Shown piece by piece: positions 51,646 through 60,964 of a stretch of 64,000 bases of DNA. Each line of letters begins with the position of its first letter. Positions within the stretch are counted from its first letter, which is position 1. Source of the DNA: Streptomyces venezuelae (GTDB lineage Bacteria > Actinomycetota > Actinomycetes > Streptomycetales > Streptomycetaceae); assembly GCF_008642335.1 (NCBI RefSeq), contig NZ_CP029191.1:3100001-3164000 (forward strand). Reading direction: 5' to 3'. The notes under the pieces are model-generated. The model was not told the origin of the DNA. It saw only the letters and a program-made list of their open reading frames with translations, and ran no database searches. The position numbers were made by a program, and so were the translations under genes.

Positions 51646-52602
51646 ATGCGCATTGTGGTTCTGGCCGGCGGCATCGGCGGCGCCCGTTTCCTCCGTGGCC
51701 TCAAGAAGGCCGCGCCCGACGCGGACATCACGGTCATCGGCAACACCGGTGACGACATTCACTTGTTCGGTCTCAAGGTCTGCCCCGACCTCGACACCGT
51801 GATGTACACGCTCGGCGGCGGCATCAACGAAGAGCAGGGCTGGGGGCGTACGGACGAGACGTTCAAGGTCAAGGAAGAACTCGCGGCCTACGGAGTCGGG
51901 CCCGAGTGGTTCGGGCTCGGCGACCGCGACTTCGCCACGCACATCGTGCGGACGCAGATGCTGGGCGCCGGATACCCGCTCAGCGCCGTCACCGAGGCGC
52001 TGTGCGAGCGGTGGCGGCCCGGGGTGCGGCTCATCCCCATGTCCGACGACCGCATCGAGACACACGTCGCGGTCACCGTGGACGGCGAACAGAAAGCCGT
52101 GCACTTCCAGGAGTACTGGGTGCGGCTGCGCGCCTCCGTGGACGCGCACGCCGTGGTGCCCGTCGGCGCCGAGCAGGCCAAGCCGGCGCCCGGCGTCCTT
52201 GAGGCCATCGCCGAGGCCGACGTCGTGCTCTTCCCGCCGTCCAACCCCGTCGTCAGCGTCGGCACGATCCTCGCCGTGCCCGGCATCCGCGAGGCCATCG
52301 CCGACGCGGGCGTGCCCGTCGTCGGCCTCTCCCCCATCGTCGGCGACGCGCCCGTGCGGGGCATGGCCGACAAGATGCTCGCCGCCGTCGGCGTGGAGAC
52401 CAGCGCCGCGGCCGTCGCCGAGCACTACGGAAGCGGGCTGCTCGACGGCTGGCTCGTCGACAGCGTCGACGCGGGCGTCGTCGAGCGGATCGAGGAGGCC
52501 GGGATCCGGTGCCGGGCCGTGCCGCTGATGATGAGCGACCTCGACGCCACGGCGCAGATGGCCTCGGAGGCCCTCGCGCTGGCCTCGGAGGTACGGGCGT
52601 GA
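51646..52602 (+). CDS. fbiA: 2-phospho-L-lactate transferase (F420 synthesis)
   Basis: A 318-residue CofD/FbiA enzyme that joins the 2-phospholactate or phosphoenolpyruvate moiety to the deazaflavin Fo to make (dehydro)F420-0. Segments [48 protein letters not shown], and [21 protein letters not shown] are family hallmarks. ATG at 51646 is preceded by GGGGG, and conservation begins there. Its stop overlaps the fbiB start (GTGA), so the two are coupled. Confidence 0.95.
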   Translation: MRIVVLAGGIGGARFLRGLKKAAPDADITVIGNTGDDIHLFGLKVCPDLDTVMYTLGGGINEEQGWGRTDETFKVKEELAAYGVGPEWFGLGDRDFATHIVRTQMLGAGYPLSAVTEALCERWRPGVRLIPMSDDRIETHVAVTVDGEQKAVHFQEYWVRLRASVDAHAVVPVGAEQAKPAPGVLEAIAEADVVLFPPSNPVVSVGTILAVPGIREAIADAGVPVVGLSPIVGDAPVRGMADKMLAAVGVETSAAAVAEHYGSGLLDGWLVDSVDAGVVERIEEAGIRCRAVPLMMSDLDATAQMASEALALASEVRA

Positions 52603-53951
52603 CTCCCGCGACCTCCATGCCCCCCTCGACCCCGCCGTCGTACAACGTGTGGGCCGTGCCCGGGATCCCCGAGGTCCGTCAGGGCGACGACCTCGCCAAG
52701 CTGATCGCGGCCGCGGAGCCGGGGCTCGCCGACGGGGACGTCGTGCTGGTCACCTCCAAGATCGTCAGCAAGGCGGAGGGGCGGATCGTCGAGGCGGCCG
52801 ACCGGGAGGCGGCGATCGACGCGGAGACGGTACGGGTCGTGGCGCGCCGCGGGACGCTGCGCATCGTCGAGAACCGGCAGGGGCTCGTGATGGCGGCGGC
52901 GGGCGTCGACGCGTCGAACACCGCGGCGGGGACCGTGCTGCTGCTGCCGGTCGACCCCGACGCGTCGGCCCGCGCGGTGCGCGAGGGATTGCGGGACGCG
53001 CTGGGGGTCGACGTCGGCGTCATCGTCACCGACACGTTCGGTCGGCCCTGGCGGGCCGGGCTCACCGATGTCGCCATCGGGGCGGCAGGGGTGCGGGTCC
53101 TCGACGACCTGCGGGGCGGCTCGGACGCGTACGGGAATCCGCTCGGCGCCACGGTCGTCGCCACGGCGGACGAGCTCGCCGCGGCGGGCGACCTGGTGAA
53201 GGGCAAGGCCGCGGGGCTGCCGGTCGCGGTGGTCCGGGGCCTTTCGCGGGCGGTTGTGGGGGCGGACGAGCGGGGCGGCGTCGAAGACGTGGACACCGGC
53301 GCCCGGGCGCTGGTGCGCGGTGCTCGGGACGACATGTTCCGGCTCGGGACGTCCGAGGCGGTACGCGAAGCGGTGACGCGGCGGCGGACCGTGCGGGAGT
53401 TCACCGACGAGGAGGTCGACCCGGGCGCCGTGCGGCGGGCCGTCGCGGCGGCGGTGACCGCGCCCGCGCCGCACCACACGACGCCGTGGCGCTTCGTGCT
53501 CCTCGAATCCGCGGCGTCGCGGGTCGAGTTGCTCGACGCGATGCGGGACGCGTGGGTCGCGGACCTCCGTCGGGACGGTAAGTCGGAGGAGTCCATCGCG
53601 AAGCGGGTGCGGAGGGGGGACGTCCTGCGCAGGGCGCCCTATCTGGTCGTGCCCTGTCTCGTGATGGACGGCTCCCATACCTACGGGGACGCGCGGCGGG
53701 ATACGGCCGAGCGGGAGATGTTCGTCGTCGCGATGGGGGCGGGCGTGCAGAACTTCCTGGTCGCGTTGGCCGGGGAGCGGCTCGGGTCCGCGTGGGTCTC
53801 CTCGACGATGTTCTGCCGGGATGTGGTGCGGGACGTTCTTGGGCTGCCGGGGTCCTGGGATCCCATGGGGGCGGTGGCGATCGGGCATCCGGCGGGTGAG
53901 GCGGGTGCGCGGGGCGGGCGGGTTGTGGAGGACTTTGTGGCGGTGCGGTAA
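52599..53951 (+). CDS. fbiB: Coenzyme F420 glutamyl ligase / dehydro-F420 reductase
   Basis: A 450-residue two-domain enzyme. Residues about 15-250 form the CofE-type gamma-glutamyl ligase ([47 protein letters not shown]). Residues about 260-450 form a nitroreductase-like FMN domain ([45 protein letters not shown]), which in actinobacteria reduces dehydro-F420-0. It adds the poly-glutamate tail of F420. GTG at 52599 overlaps the fbiA stop. The downstream gap carries the GCGCAGTTCCCC repeats. Confidence 0.95.
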   Translation: MTPATSMPPSTPPSYNVWAVPGIPEVRQGDDLAKLIAAAEPGLADGDVVLVTSKIVSKAEGRIVEAADREAAIDAETVRVVARRGTLRIVENRQGLVMAAAGVDASNTAAGTVLLLPVDPDASARAVREGLRDALGVDVGVIVTDTFGRPWRAGLTDVAIGAAGVRVLDDLRGGSDAYGNPLGATVVATADELAAAGDLVKGKAAGLPVAVVRGLSRAVVGADERGGVEDVDTGARALVRGARDDMFRLGTSEAVREAVTRRRTVREFTDEEVDPGAVRRAVAAAVTAPAPHHTTPWRFVLLESAASRVELLDAMRDAWVADLRRDGKSEESIAKRVRRGDVLRRAPYLVVPCLVMDGSHTYGDARRDTAEREMFVVAMGAGVQNFLVALAGERLGSAWVSSTMFCRDVVRDVLGLPGSWDPMGAVAIGHPAGEAGARGGRVVEDFVAVR

Positions 53952-53975
53952 GGCGGTGGCCTGGGGTGGGTTTTT

Positions 53976-54290
53976 GCGCAGTTCCCCGCGCCCCTTTCAC
54001 CTCGGCTTCCCGGCGTTGTCGGGTGCGGGTCGTGGGTTTTTCTGCGCAGTTCCCCGCGCCCCTGGGCCTCGGCTTCCCGGCGTTGTCGGGTGCGGGTCGT
54101 GGGTTTTTCTGCGCAGTTCCCCGCGCCCCTGGACCGCTTTCCCGGCGCCTTGACGTCTCGGCTGCGGGGTGTCGTTCGGGTGCGGGCCGTGGGCTTTTTT
54201 GCGCAGTTCCCCGCGCCCCTGGATCGGCCCCCGGCGCCTTGATCTCCTGGGCGGGGTGTGGGGGTGGGGCAGGGGCGCGGGGAACTGCGC
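53976..54290. repeat. Intergenic array of the GCGCAGTTCCCCGCGCCCCT element
   Basis: The 20-bp core occurs at 53976-53995, 54044-54063, 54111-54130 and 54201-54220, and inverted at 54271-54290. The second and third copies lie within near-identical 67-bp units. They fill most of the 407-bp gap 53952-54358 between fbiB and the convergent AlkA-like gene; no ORF or terminator is otherwise evident. The inverted fifth copy could pair with any of the others, giving a strong stem. Confidence 0.9.
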
Positions 54291-54358
54291 GGGCCGCCCC
54301 CACCGGGCCGCAGTGGGAGAACAGCCCGCCGGGCCGGGGCCGGAGCCGAGTCCAGGGA

Positions 54359-55363
54359 TTACCAGAGGGCGATGTTCGTTTTGCGCATTTTGGGGTCTCT
54401 TCGGGGGGGTGTTCGGCCGCTCAGGAGGATCAGGCGGGCCGCTCTGTGGCGTTGGCCCTCGTAGGGGGCGAGGAGGGCCAGCATCTCGGTGTCGTCCGCG
54501 TCGCGGTTGTTCGACAAGGCGTAGCCGACGATGCCCGGGAGGTGGACGTCGCCCACCGTCACCGCGTCGGGCGCCCCGTTGCTGCGCTGGACCGTTTCCG
54601 CCGACGTCCAGGGGCCGATGCCGGGGATGAGTTCCAGGCGTGCCTGGGCCTGCGGCGGGTCCATGGACGCCGCCTCCTCCAGGCGCGCCGCCCGCGCCAC
54701 CGCGCGCAGAATCGTGGACGACCGCTTGTTGTCGACGCCCGCCTTGTGCCACTCCCAGGACGGGATGAGCGCCCAGGTGCGCGGGTCCGGCATCACGTAC
54801 ATGCGGGCCTGCGCCGGGGTGGGGCCGGGCGCCGGCTCGCCGTACTTGCGGACCAGGAGGCGCCACGCCCTGTATGCCTCCTCCGTCGTGATCTTCTGCT
54901 CCAGGATGGAGGGGATCAGGGATTCCAGGACCAGACCCGTACGGGTCAGGCGCAGGCCCGGACGGCGGTGGGCCGTCGTCGCGACCAGGCGGTGGCGGGG
55001 AGTGAAGAGGGCCGGGTCGTCCGTCGCGCCGAGTAGGGCAGGGAGGCCGTCGAGGAGCCACGGAGCTCCTGGGCCCCACGCCTCCGCCTCCACCGCGCCG
55101 CCGCGCGCGGCAACCCGCAGCGTGCCGGGTCCCAGCGGCGTGCGGCTCGCGCGCCACACCGAGCCGTCCGGCGTCGTACGGAACGTGGGGTCCCCCGGAC
55201 CGCGCCGCAGCGGGCCCAGGGTCAGGCCCAGGTCGAGGGTGTACGGCGGCTGCCAGGTGCGGGTCTTGGCCGCGGTGGCCTGGCGGGGGACGCCGGTGGG
55301 TACTGCCGTTTCGCCGCCGCGCACTGTGGTGCGTGTGGGGCGCGGGGCGAAACGGGACGACAT
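54359..55363 (-). CDS. DNA-3-methyladenine glycosylase II-like (HhH-GPD) protein
   Basis: A 334-residue AlkA-type base-excision glycosylase. The HhH-GPD core is LESLIPSILEQKITTEEAYRAWRLLVRKYG, the hairpin LELIPGIGPWTSAETVQRSNG, and the catalytic Asp in AVTVGDVHLPGIVG. The N-terminal about 45 residues are basic and unconserved. An AlkA-like gene also occurs in the F420/mannose neighbourhood of other actinobacteria. Substrates are probably alkylated purines, by family. ATG at 55363. Converges on the repeat array. Confidence 0.88.
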   Translation of the reverse strand: MSSRFAPRPTRTTVRGGETAVPTGVPRQATAAKTRTWQPPYTLDLGLTLGPLRRGPGDPTFRTTPDGSVWRASRTPLGPGTLRVAARGGAVEAEAWGPGAPWLLDGLPALLGATDDPALFTPRHRLVATTAHRRPGLRLTRTGLVLESLIPSILEQKITTEEAYRAWRLLVRKYGEPAPGPTPAQARMYVMPDPRTWALIPSWEWHKAGVDNKRSSTILRAVARAARLEEAASMDPPQAQARLELIPGIGPWTSAETVQRSNGAPDAVTVGDVHLPGIVGYALSNNRDADDTEMLALLAPYEGQRHRAARLILLSGRTPPRRDPKMRKTNIALW

Positions 55364-55415
55364 GTGTATGAGGGTAGGGGACGTCCGGACGTCCCTGCTC
55401 GGGTTTGCGTGCTCG

Positions 55416-56498
55416 TCACTGGTCCGACGAGAAGCGGACCGCGCCCGCCGGCAGCGTCGCCTCGCACCACACCCGTACGCCGTCGCGCAGCTCGTTGTCC
55501 GCGCCGACCGTCGCGCCGTCGCCGATCACCGCCCCCGCGAGCGTCGAGCGCTCGCCGATCCGGGCGCCCGCGCCGATCAGGGAGTCCGAGACGACCGCGC
55601 CCGCTTCGACGACCGCGCCGGACAGGACCGTGCTGCCGGAGATCCGGGCTCCCTCGCCGACCCGCGCGTTCTCGCCGATCACCGTGCCGCCGGTGAGCTT
55701 CGCGCCGGACGCCACCGCCGCGCCGGCCATGACCAGGTGCTCGCCGCAGCGGCCGGGCACCGCCGGGGAGGGCGCGCGCCCGAGGACGAGGTCCGCGGAG
55801 CCGCGTACGAACGCCTGGGGCGTCCCCAGGTCCAGCCAGTACGTGGAGTCGACCATGCCCTGGAGGTGGGCGCCGGAGGCGAGGAGGTCGGGGAAGGTCT
55901 CGCGTTCGACGGAGACGGGGCGTCCCGCGGGGATCGTGTCGATGACCGAGCGGCGGAACACGTACGCGCCCGCGTTGATCTGGTCGGTGACGATCTCCTC
56001 GGGGGTCTGCGGCTTCTCCAGGAAGGCGGTGACCCTGCCGGTCGCGTCGGTGGGGACCAGGCCGTACGCGCGCGGGTCGTCGACCTTCGTGAGGTGCAGC
56101 GAGACGTCGGCGCCGGACTCCTCGTGGGTGGCGACGAGGGCGCGGATGTCCAGGCCGGTGAGGATGTCGCCGTTGAAGATCAGGACCGGTTCGTCGGGTC
56201 CCGAGCGCAGCCGCGACGCCACGTTGCGGATGGCGCCGCCCGTGCCGAGGGGCTCGGTCTCCGTGACGTACTCGATGTGCAGGCCGAGGGCCGAGCCGTC
56301 CCCGAAGTACGGCTCGAAGACCTCGGCGAGGTAGGAGGTGGCGAGGACGATGTGGTCCACGCCGGCCGCGCGGGCCCGCGCCAGCTGATGGGTGAGGAAC
56401 GGGACGCCCGCCGCCGGAACCATCGGCTTGGGGGTGTGGACCGTGAGGGGCCGCAGCCGGGTCCCCTTGCCGCCGACCAGGAGGATCGCTTCTGTCAC
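55416..56498 (-). CDS. GDP-mannose pyrophosphorylase-type nucleotidyltransferase
   Basis: A 360-residue sugar-nucleotide synthase. The N-terminal signature is AILLVGGKGTRLRPLTVHTPKPMVPAAGVPF, with FNGDILTGLD and VEYVTE-like elements (IEYVTETEPLGTGGAIRNV) in the catalytic domain. The C-terminal part is a left-handed beta-helix of hexapeptide repeats (VIGENARVGEGARISGSTVLSGAVVEAGAVV). It probably turns mannose-1-P plus GTP into GDP-mannose, matching mycobacterial Rv3264c and the nearby manA/manB; other hexose-1-phosphates cannot be ruled out. GTG at 56498 is chosen because conservation begins at TEAILLVGG; the longer frame to 56609 is non-conserved. Confidence 0.88.
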   Translation of the reverse strand: MTEAILLVGGKGTRLRPLTVHTPKPMVPAAGVPFLTHQLARARAAGVDHIVLATSYLAEVFEPYFGDGSALGLHIEYVTETEPLGTGGAIRNVASRLRSGPDEPVLIFNGDILTGLDIRALVATHEESGADVSLHLTKVDDPRAYGLVPTDATGRVTAFLEKPQTPEEIVTDQINAGAYVFRRSVIDTIPAGRPVSVERETFPDLLASGAHLQGMVDSTYWLDLGTPQAFVRGSADLVLGRAPSPAVPGRCGEHLVMAGAAVASGAKLTGGTVIGENARVGEGARISGSTVLSGAVVEAGAVVSDSLIGAGARIGERSTLAGAVIGDGATVGADNELRDGVRVWCEATLPAGAVRFSSDQ

Positions 56499-56646
56499 CT
56501 GTCGTCTCTGCTTCCTGCTGGGGCCGGCCGAACTTGCGTTTCGGCCGGCCAGTGTATGCAGACGGATGTGCAGGTCGTGCAGGGCGTGCGGGTGGTGCGG
56601 GGCTTGCATCGGGCGGTGCGGTCGTACGGTCGTTCGGGGCGTGTCG

Positions 56647-58104
56647 TCAGCGGCCCTGGTAGCGGGCCGAGGTGGACCGGGCCTTGCCGAGCTTCTGGTA
56701 CAGGCGGCTGCCCGGGCACTCGGTGGCGAACCCGTCCCGGTGCCCGGAGATCACGCGGAGCCTGACGTTCCTGCCCTTCTTGTACAGGTTGCCACCGCCC
56801 GACTTCAGGTAGGTGGTACCGCGCGGATTGGCTCCGTACAGGCCGAGCTTCCACGCGGTCAGCCGGGCGATGGCGTTCACGGCCGCCTTCGGCGGGGTGG
56901 ACCAGCTGTAGGTGCCGAGGACGGCGATGCCCATGCTGTTGGTGTTGAATCCGAGAGTGTGGGCCCCCAGGACCGGCTTGGCCACACCTCCGGCACGTCC
57001 TTCGTAGATGTTTCCGCACTTGTCGACGGCGAAGTTGTAGCCGAAGTCGCGCCAGCCGCTGCTCTTGACGTGGAAGCGGTAGATGCTGCGGATCACCGCG
57101 GCGGACTGTGAGCAGCGGTAGTAGTTGCCGGTCGCGCTGTGGTGGATGAAGGCGGCCTTGACCGTCTTCGTGTACGCGAAGTGCTTCTCGCGGAGCTTCT
57201 CGTCGGCGCCCCAGCCCTTGCGGGTGATGATGCGCGGGCGCGGGCCGACGTACGGGCGTGCCTTGGGCTCCGCCTTGCCGGCCGCCGCCGGGCCGCCGCG
57301 TGCGGCGATCAGGTCGTTCTCCGTCTGCCTCTTCGTCAGGGCGGGGATCACGGAGGCGCCGATGGGTGCGAGGTCCGCGTTGACGGCGGAGGACGCGGCG
57401 GACAGCTCGCTCGCCGAGGGGGCGCGCGGTGCCTTGTGTCCGGGGTTCTGTGCGGGTGGGTCGTCGCCCGGGTCGACGAGTTCCAGGCGGAGGCCTTCGG
57501 GAAGGGGGGTCGCGGCGGTGCCTGCGACGAGGGCGCGATCCGTGGCGGCGCGATCCGTGGCGGCGGGTTCCGCGGGGTCGGCGGGATCGGCGGGATCGGC
57601 GGGTTCCGCTCGTACGCGGATCTCCACGCCGTCCGAGTCGCCGACCCACAGCGGCGCGGTCGAGCCGCGGACCGTGCCGGCGGCGCGTTCGGAGGTGTCC
57701 GGGTCGGCGGCGTGCTCGTGGTTGTGCGTCTCCACGTGCTGCCAGTCGGACCAGGTGGTGGTGCCGGTCGCCCGGGTGCGGACCTGGACCGTGCCGTGCA
57801 GCTCCGCTTCGGGGTCGTTCCATACGACGCCCACCAGGGAGAAGGGGCGGACATCGCGTCGGGCCAGGCCCTGTTCGCGCGCCTCGGACGAGCCGAGTGC
57901 GCGGTCGGAGCCGAGTGGGGTGAGCGGGATGGACTGGGTGCTGCCGGGGACCGCCTCCGTGGCGGGCCCGGCGGCCGACGGTGCGCCGGGCGCCGCGGCT
58001 CGAGCGCCGGACGACGGCAGTGTGAGGGGCAGGGCCAGGGCGGCCGCGCACGTGACGCCGATCGAGGAAGCTAGAAATCCACGCATACGTACGATCGTTG
58101 GCAT
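56647..58104 (-). CDS. Secreted N-acetylmuramoyl-L-alanine amidase / PGRP
   Basis: A 485-residue secreted protein. A signal peptide (FLASSIGVTCAAALALPLTLP, cleavage after ARA-A) is followed by about 270 residues of linker with short ADPADPADPAEP and TDRAATDRA repeats. The C-terminal half is a peptidoglycan-recognition/amidase_2 domain: ITRKGWGADE, AAFIHHSATGNYYRCSQSAAVIRSIYRFHV, WRDFGYNFAVDKCGNIYEGRAGG, and VISGHRDGFATECPGSRLY. Zn ligands would be His of IHH, His of GHRD and Cys of ECPG. It cleaves peptide stems from peptidoglycan. ATG at 58104; an internal ATG at 58086 is possible, and neither has a clear ribosome-binding site. Confidence 0.9.
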   Translation of the reverse strand: MPTIVRMRGFLASSIGVTCAAALALPLTLPSSGARAAAPGAPSAAGPATEAVPGSTQSIPLTPLGSDRALGSSEAREQGLARRDVRPFSLVGVVWNDPEAELHGTVQVRTRATGTTTWSDWQHVETHNHEHAADPDTSERAAGTVRGSTAPLWVGDSDGVEIRVRAEPADPADPADPAEPAATDRAATDRALVAGTAATPLPEGLRLELVDPGDDPPAQNPGHKAPRAPSASELSAASSAVNADLAPIGASVIPALTKRQTENDLIAARGGPAAAGKAEPKARPYVGPRPRIITRKGWGADEKLREKHFAYTKTVKAAFIHHSATGNYYRCSQSAAVIRSIYRFHVKSSGWRDFGYNFAVDKCGNIYEGRAGGVAKPVLGAHTLGFNTNSMGIAVLGTYSWSTPPKAAVNAIARLTAWKLGLYGANPRGTTYLKSGGGNLYKKGRNVRLRVISGHRDGFATECPGSRLYQKLGKARSTSARYQGR

Positions 58105-58224
58105 AGCGGTGCATTTCTGTCCATAGGGGAACTGACGGGGCGTCGGCCAAGTGTGGGTGATCCGGTCACGCGGTACTCCCCCGCCACGCCGGGGGCGCGC
58201 GGTGGTCCGCGTACGCTTGCGCCC

Positions 58225-58986
58225 GTGAACGCCAACGACCGCACCCCTGCCGACCTGCTGCGATCCGCGCTCGCCTCGGATCCGGGCCGCCCACTGGTCA
58301 CCTTCTACGACGACGCCACCGGTGAGCGGGTGGAATTGTCCGTCGCCACCTTCGCCAATTGGGTGGCCAAGACGGCGAATCTCCTTCAGGGAGACCTCTC
58401 CGCGGAGCCGGGCGACCGGGCCGTGCTGCTGCTGCCCGCGCACTGGCAGACCGCCGTGTGGCTGCTCGCCTGTTCGTCGGTGGGTGTCGTCGCGGACATG
58501 GGCGGCGATCCCGCGTCGGCGGACCTCGTCGTCAGTGGGCCCGACTCCGACTCGCTGGAGGCGGCGCGGGCGTGTTCCGGGGAGCGGGTGGCTCTGGCGC
58601 TGCGGCCGCTCGGGGGGCGCTTTCCGCAACCGCCGGAGGGCTTCGCCGATTACGCGGTGGAGGTGCCGGGGCAGGGGGACCAGTTCGTGCCGTACGCGCC
58701 CGCGGACCCGGACGAGGTCGCGCTCGTCGTCGACGGGGTCGAGCTGACGGGGGCGGAGGTCGTCGCTCGGGCGCGGGAGGACGCGGGGCGGTTGGGGGGC
58801 GGTGAGGGCGGGGTCCGTGTGCTGTCCGGGCTGTCCTACGGGACGTGGGAGGGGCTCAGTGCGGGGCTTTTCGCCGCGTTGGGTGGGGGTGGGTCTGTGG
58901 TGCTCTGCCGGAACTTGGGGCGGTTGGGTGAGGGTGGGCTTGAGAAGCGGGTGTCGGATGAGCGGGTGGGGGTTGTCCGCCGGTAG
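58225..58986 (+). CDS. TIGR03089 family protein
   Basis: A 253-residue protein with conserved NANDRTPADLLRSALASDPGRPLVTFYDDATGERVELSVATFANWVAKTANLLQGDL, matching the actinobacterial TIGR03089 family, an AMP-binding-like N-terminal fragment that lacks the adenylation core. The C-terminal part is Gly-rich. GTG at 58225 begins conservation; the frame upstream is not conserved. It lies divergent from the PGRP gene and is followed by the 82-bp repeat array. Function unknown. Confidence 0.85.
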   Translation: MNANDRTPADLLRSALASDPGRPLVTFYDDATGERVELSVATFANWVAKTANLLQGDLSAEPGDRAVLLLPAHWQTAVWLLACSSVGVVADMGGDPASADLVVSGPDSDSLEAARACSGERVALALRPLGGRFPQPPEGFADYAVEVPGQGDQFVPYAPADPDEVALVVDGVELTGAEVVARAREDAGRLGGGEGGVRVLSGLSYGTWEGLSAGLFAALGGGGSVVLCRNLGRLGEGGLEKRVSDERVGVVRR

Positions 58987-59044
58987 GCCCCCCCCTGGGG
59001 GGGCTGAGGTCCCCCTCCGGGGTGCGGGTCTGGTGTAGCTGGTC

Positions 59045-59310
59045 GCGCAGTTCCCCGCGCCCCTGAAAACCTGCCCGCGCCATTTCCCGCGTCCCCCGCG
59101 CACGTGCCCGGCACCGCTCCCCCGTCGCGCAGTTCCCCGCGCCCCTGAAGAACCGCCCGCGCCATTTCCCGCGTCCCCCGCGCATGTGCCCAGCACCCTT
59201 CCTCCGTCGCGCAGTTCCCCGCGCCCCTGAAGACCCGCCCGCGCCGTTTCCCGCGTTCCACGCGCACGTGCCCGGCACCGCTCCCCCGTTGCGCAGTTCC
59301 CCGCGCCCCT
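59045..59310. repeat. Four-copy 82-bp tandem array with GCGCAGTTCCCCGCGCCCCT core
   Basis: The 20-bp core recurs at 59045-59064, 59127-59146, 59209-59228 and 59291-59310, each exactly 82 bp apart, and the intervening about 62 bp are also alike (CCGCCCGCGCCATTTCCCGCG and so on) with a few substitutions. The core is identical to that at 53976-54290. They occupy most of the gap between the TIGR03089 gene (58986) and the first LCP gene (59451). Confidence 0.95.
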
Positions 59311-59450
59311 GAGAACCCGTCCGTGCCATCCCCCTCCTCCCCCGTTCGGCCCAGCCCCTGCCCCGGTCCAGAGGCCGCCCGGGGCGTTGCGGGTCATGGT
59401 CGTAGTGGACGGAGTTTGGAGTTACGTAGCCGTTAGGGGTGGATGCGGGC

Positions 59451-60740
59451 GTGAGTGAGGATGTCGGCGGCCACTCCGGGGGCGGGGACGCGCCCTATGG
59501 GCCCGGTGTGGGGGCCAGTGCCAGTGGGGTCGGGCGGAGGCGGCGGTGGGTTCGGTACTGCGCCGTCGGGGTCGCCGTTGTGGTGCTCGGGGCCGGGGGG
59601 CTCGGGTGGGCCGCCTATCAGAAGCTGAACGGGAACATCACCACGGATACGGATGCCGCCGCCGAGCTCGCTCGGTATGACAAGGAGCGGCCCACCCCGC
59701 TCGTGCACGACGCGCAGAATATTTTGCTGCTCGGGTCCGACACGCGTGCCGGGCAGGGCAACCGCAAGTACGGCAGGGACCCCGGCACCGAGCGCTCCGA
59801 CACCACGATCCTGCTGCACCTCGCCGCCGACCGGCGGAGCGCCACCGCCGTGTCGATCCCGCGCGACCTGATGGTGGACATCCCCAGCTGCCGCAAGCCG
59901 GACGGCTCCCGGACGCAGGCGCAGTTCGCCCAGTTCAACTGGGCCTTCGAGTTCGGCGGGACGGCCTGCACGATCCGTACCGTCGAGAAGCTCACCGACA
60001 TCCGCGTCGACCACCACATGGTCGTGGACTTCGCGGGGTTCAAGGACATGGTCGACGCCGTCGATGGTGTGCAGGTCTGTCTGCGGGCGCCGATCGACGA
60101 CTCCGACGCGCACGTGAAGCTCGAGCCCGGGATGCGGACCCTCAACGGCGAACAGGCGCTGGGTTTCGTACGGGCCCGCAAGAGCCTCGGCAATGGCAGC
60201 GACACCGACCGGATGGACCGCCAGCAGGAGTTCCTCGGCGCGCTCGTCAACAAGGTGCAGAGCAATGACGTCCTGCTGAATCCGACGAAGCTGTATCCCG
60301 TTCTCGACGCGGCGACTTCCTCGTTGACGACGGACCCGGGACTCGCGAGTCTGCGGGGTTTGTACGAACTGGTGCGCGGCATGCGCAATATCCCCACGGA
60401 ACGGGTGCAGTTCCTCACGGTGCCGCGTCAGTCGTACACGTACGACGCCAATCGCGACGAGCTCGTCGAGCCCGCGGCGAAAGAGCTCTTCACGCGGCTT
60501 CGTACGGACGCCCCCGTGGCCGTCGACCCGCGGCAGCCCGCGGAACAGGCCCGCCAGGAAGAGGGCGCCTCCGAGGGCGAGGGGGTTTCCGAAGAGGAGG
60601 ACGGGGCTTCCTCCGAGGAGGAGTACGACGAGTTCGGTGAGTACGGGGGCGGTGACGAGAAGCCCGACGACCCCTCGGAGACGCCGTCGCCCGCGCCGAC
60701 ATTCCGGGGCAACACCGCCGCCGGATCCACCTGTGAGTAA
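59451..60740 (+). CDS. LytR-CpsA-Psr (LCP) family protein
   Basis: A 429-residue membrane-anchored LCP enzyme, attaching teichoic-acid-like or other glycopolymers to peptidoglycan. A TM helix (YCAVGVAVVVLGAGGLGWAAY) follows a short basic cytosolic N-terminus. The LCP domain carries ILLLGSDTRAG, SDTTILLHLAADRRSATAVSIPRDLMVDIPSC, FEFGGTACTIRTVEKLTDIRVDHHMVVDF, and LGFVRARKSLGNGSDTDRMDRQQEFL. An acidic tail (SEEEDGASSEEEYDE) follows. GTG at 59451 is favoured because AGGGG lies 11 nt upstream; GTG at 59439 overlaps the purine run. First of three consecutive LCP genes. Confidence 0.9.
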   Translation: MSEDVGGHSGGGDAPYGPGVGASASGVGRRRRWVRYCAVGVAVVVLGAGGLGWAAYQKLNGNITTDTDAAAELARYDKERPTPLVHDAQNILLLGSDTRAGQGNRKYGRDPGTERSDTTILLHLAADRRSATAVSIPRDLMVDIPSCRKPDGSRTQAQFAQFNWAFEFGGTACTIRTVEKLTDIRVDHHMVVDFAGFKDMVDAVDGVQVCLRAPIDDSDAHVKLEPGMRTLNGEQALGFVRARKSLGNGSDTDRMDRQQEFLGALVNKVQSNDVLLNPTKLYPVLDAATSSLTTDPGLASLRGLYELVRGMRNIPTERVQFLTVPRQSYTYDANRDELVEPAAKELFTRLRTDAPVAVDPRQPAEQARQEEGASEGEGVSEEEDGASSEEEYDEFGEYGGGDEKPDDPSETPSPAPTFRGNTAAGSTCE

Positions 60741-60964
60741 AGCGATCCCCAAGGGAAGGGCTCGCCTCACTAAGAAATAGGGCGGATTGCCCAGTTGTAG
60801 GGGAGTGGAATTTGTCACCGGCGTCGTTCGACGCTGAACTGGGCGGATAGTGTGAGCGATCCGGTGCGCCAAGGCCCTCTCGGCCATGCACCGCTGAACC
60901 TGACCGAGCGCCTTCTTGAGGGGGGAAAGGCGCCGCGTGGCCCCGACGGAGGACGCAAACAACC

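Noticed and set aside
56499..56609. N-terminal extension of the GDP-mannose pyrophosphorylase-type gene
   Set aside because: His/Arg-rich leader without similarity to the nucleotidyltransferase N-terminus, which starts at TEAILLVGG.
59045..59310. CRISPR array
   Set aside because: Repeats are regularly spaced, but the spacers are near-identical to each other and no cas genes are near; it is a tandem minisatellite.
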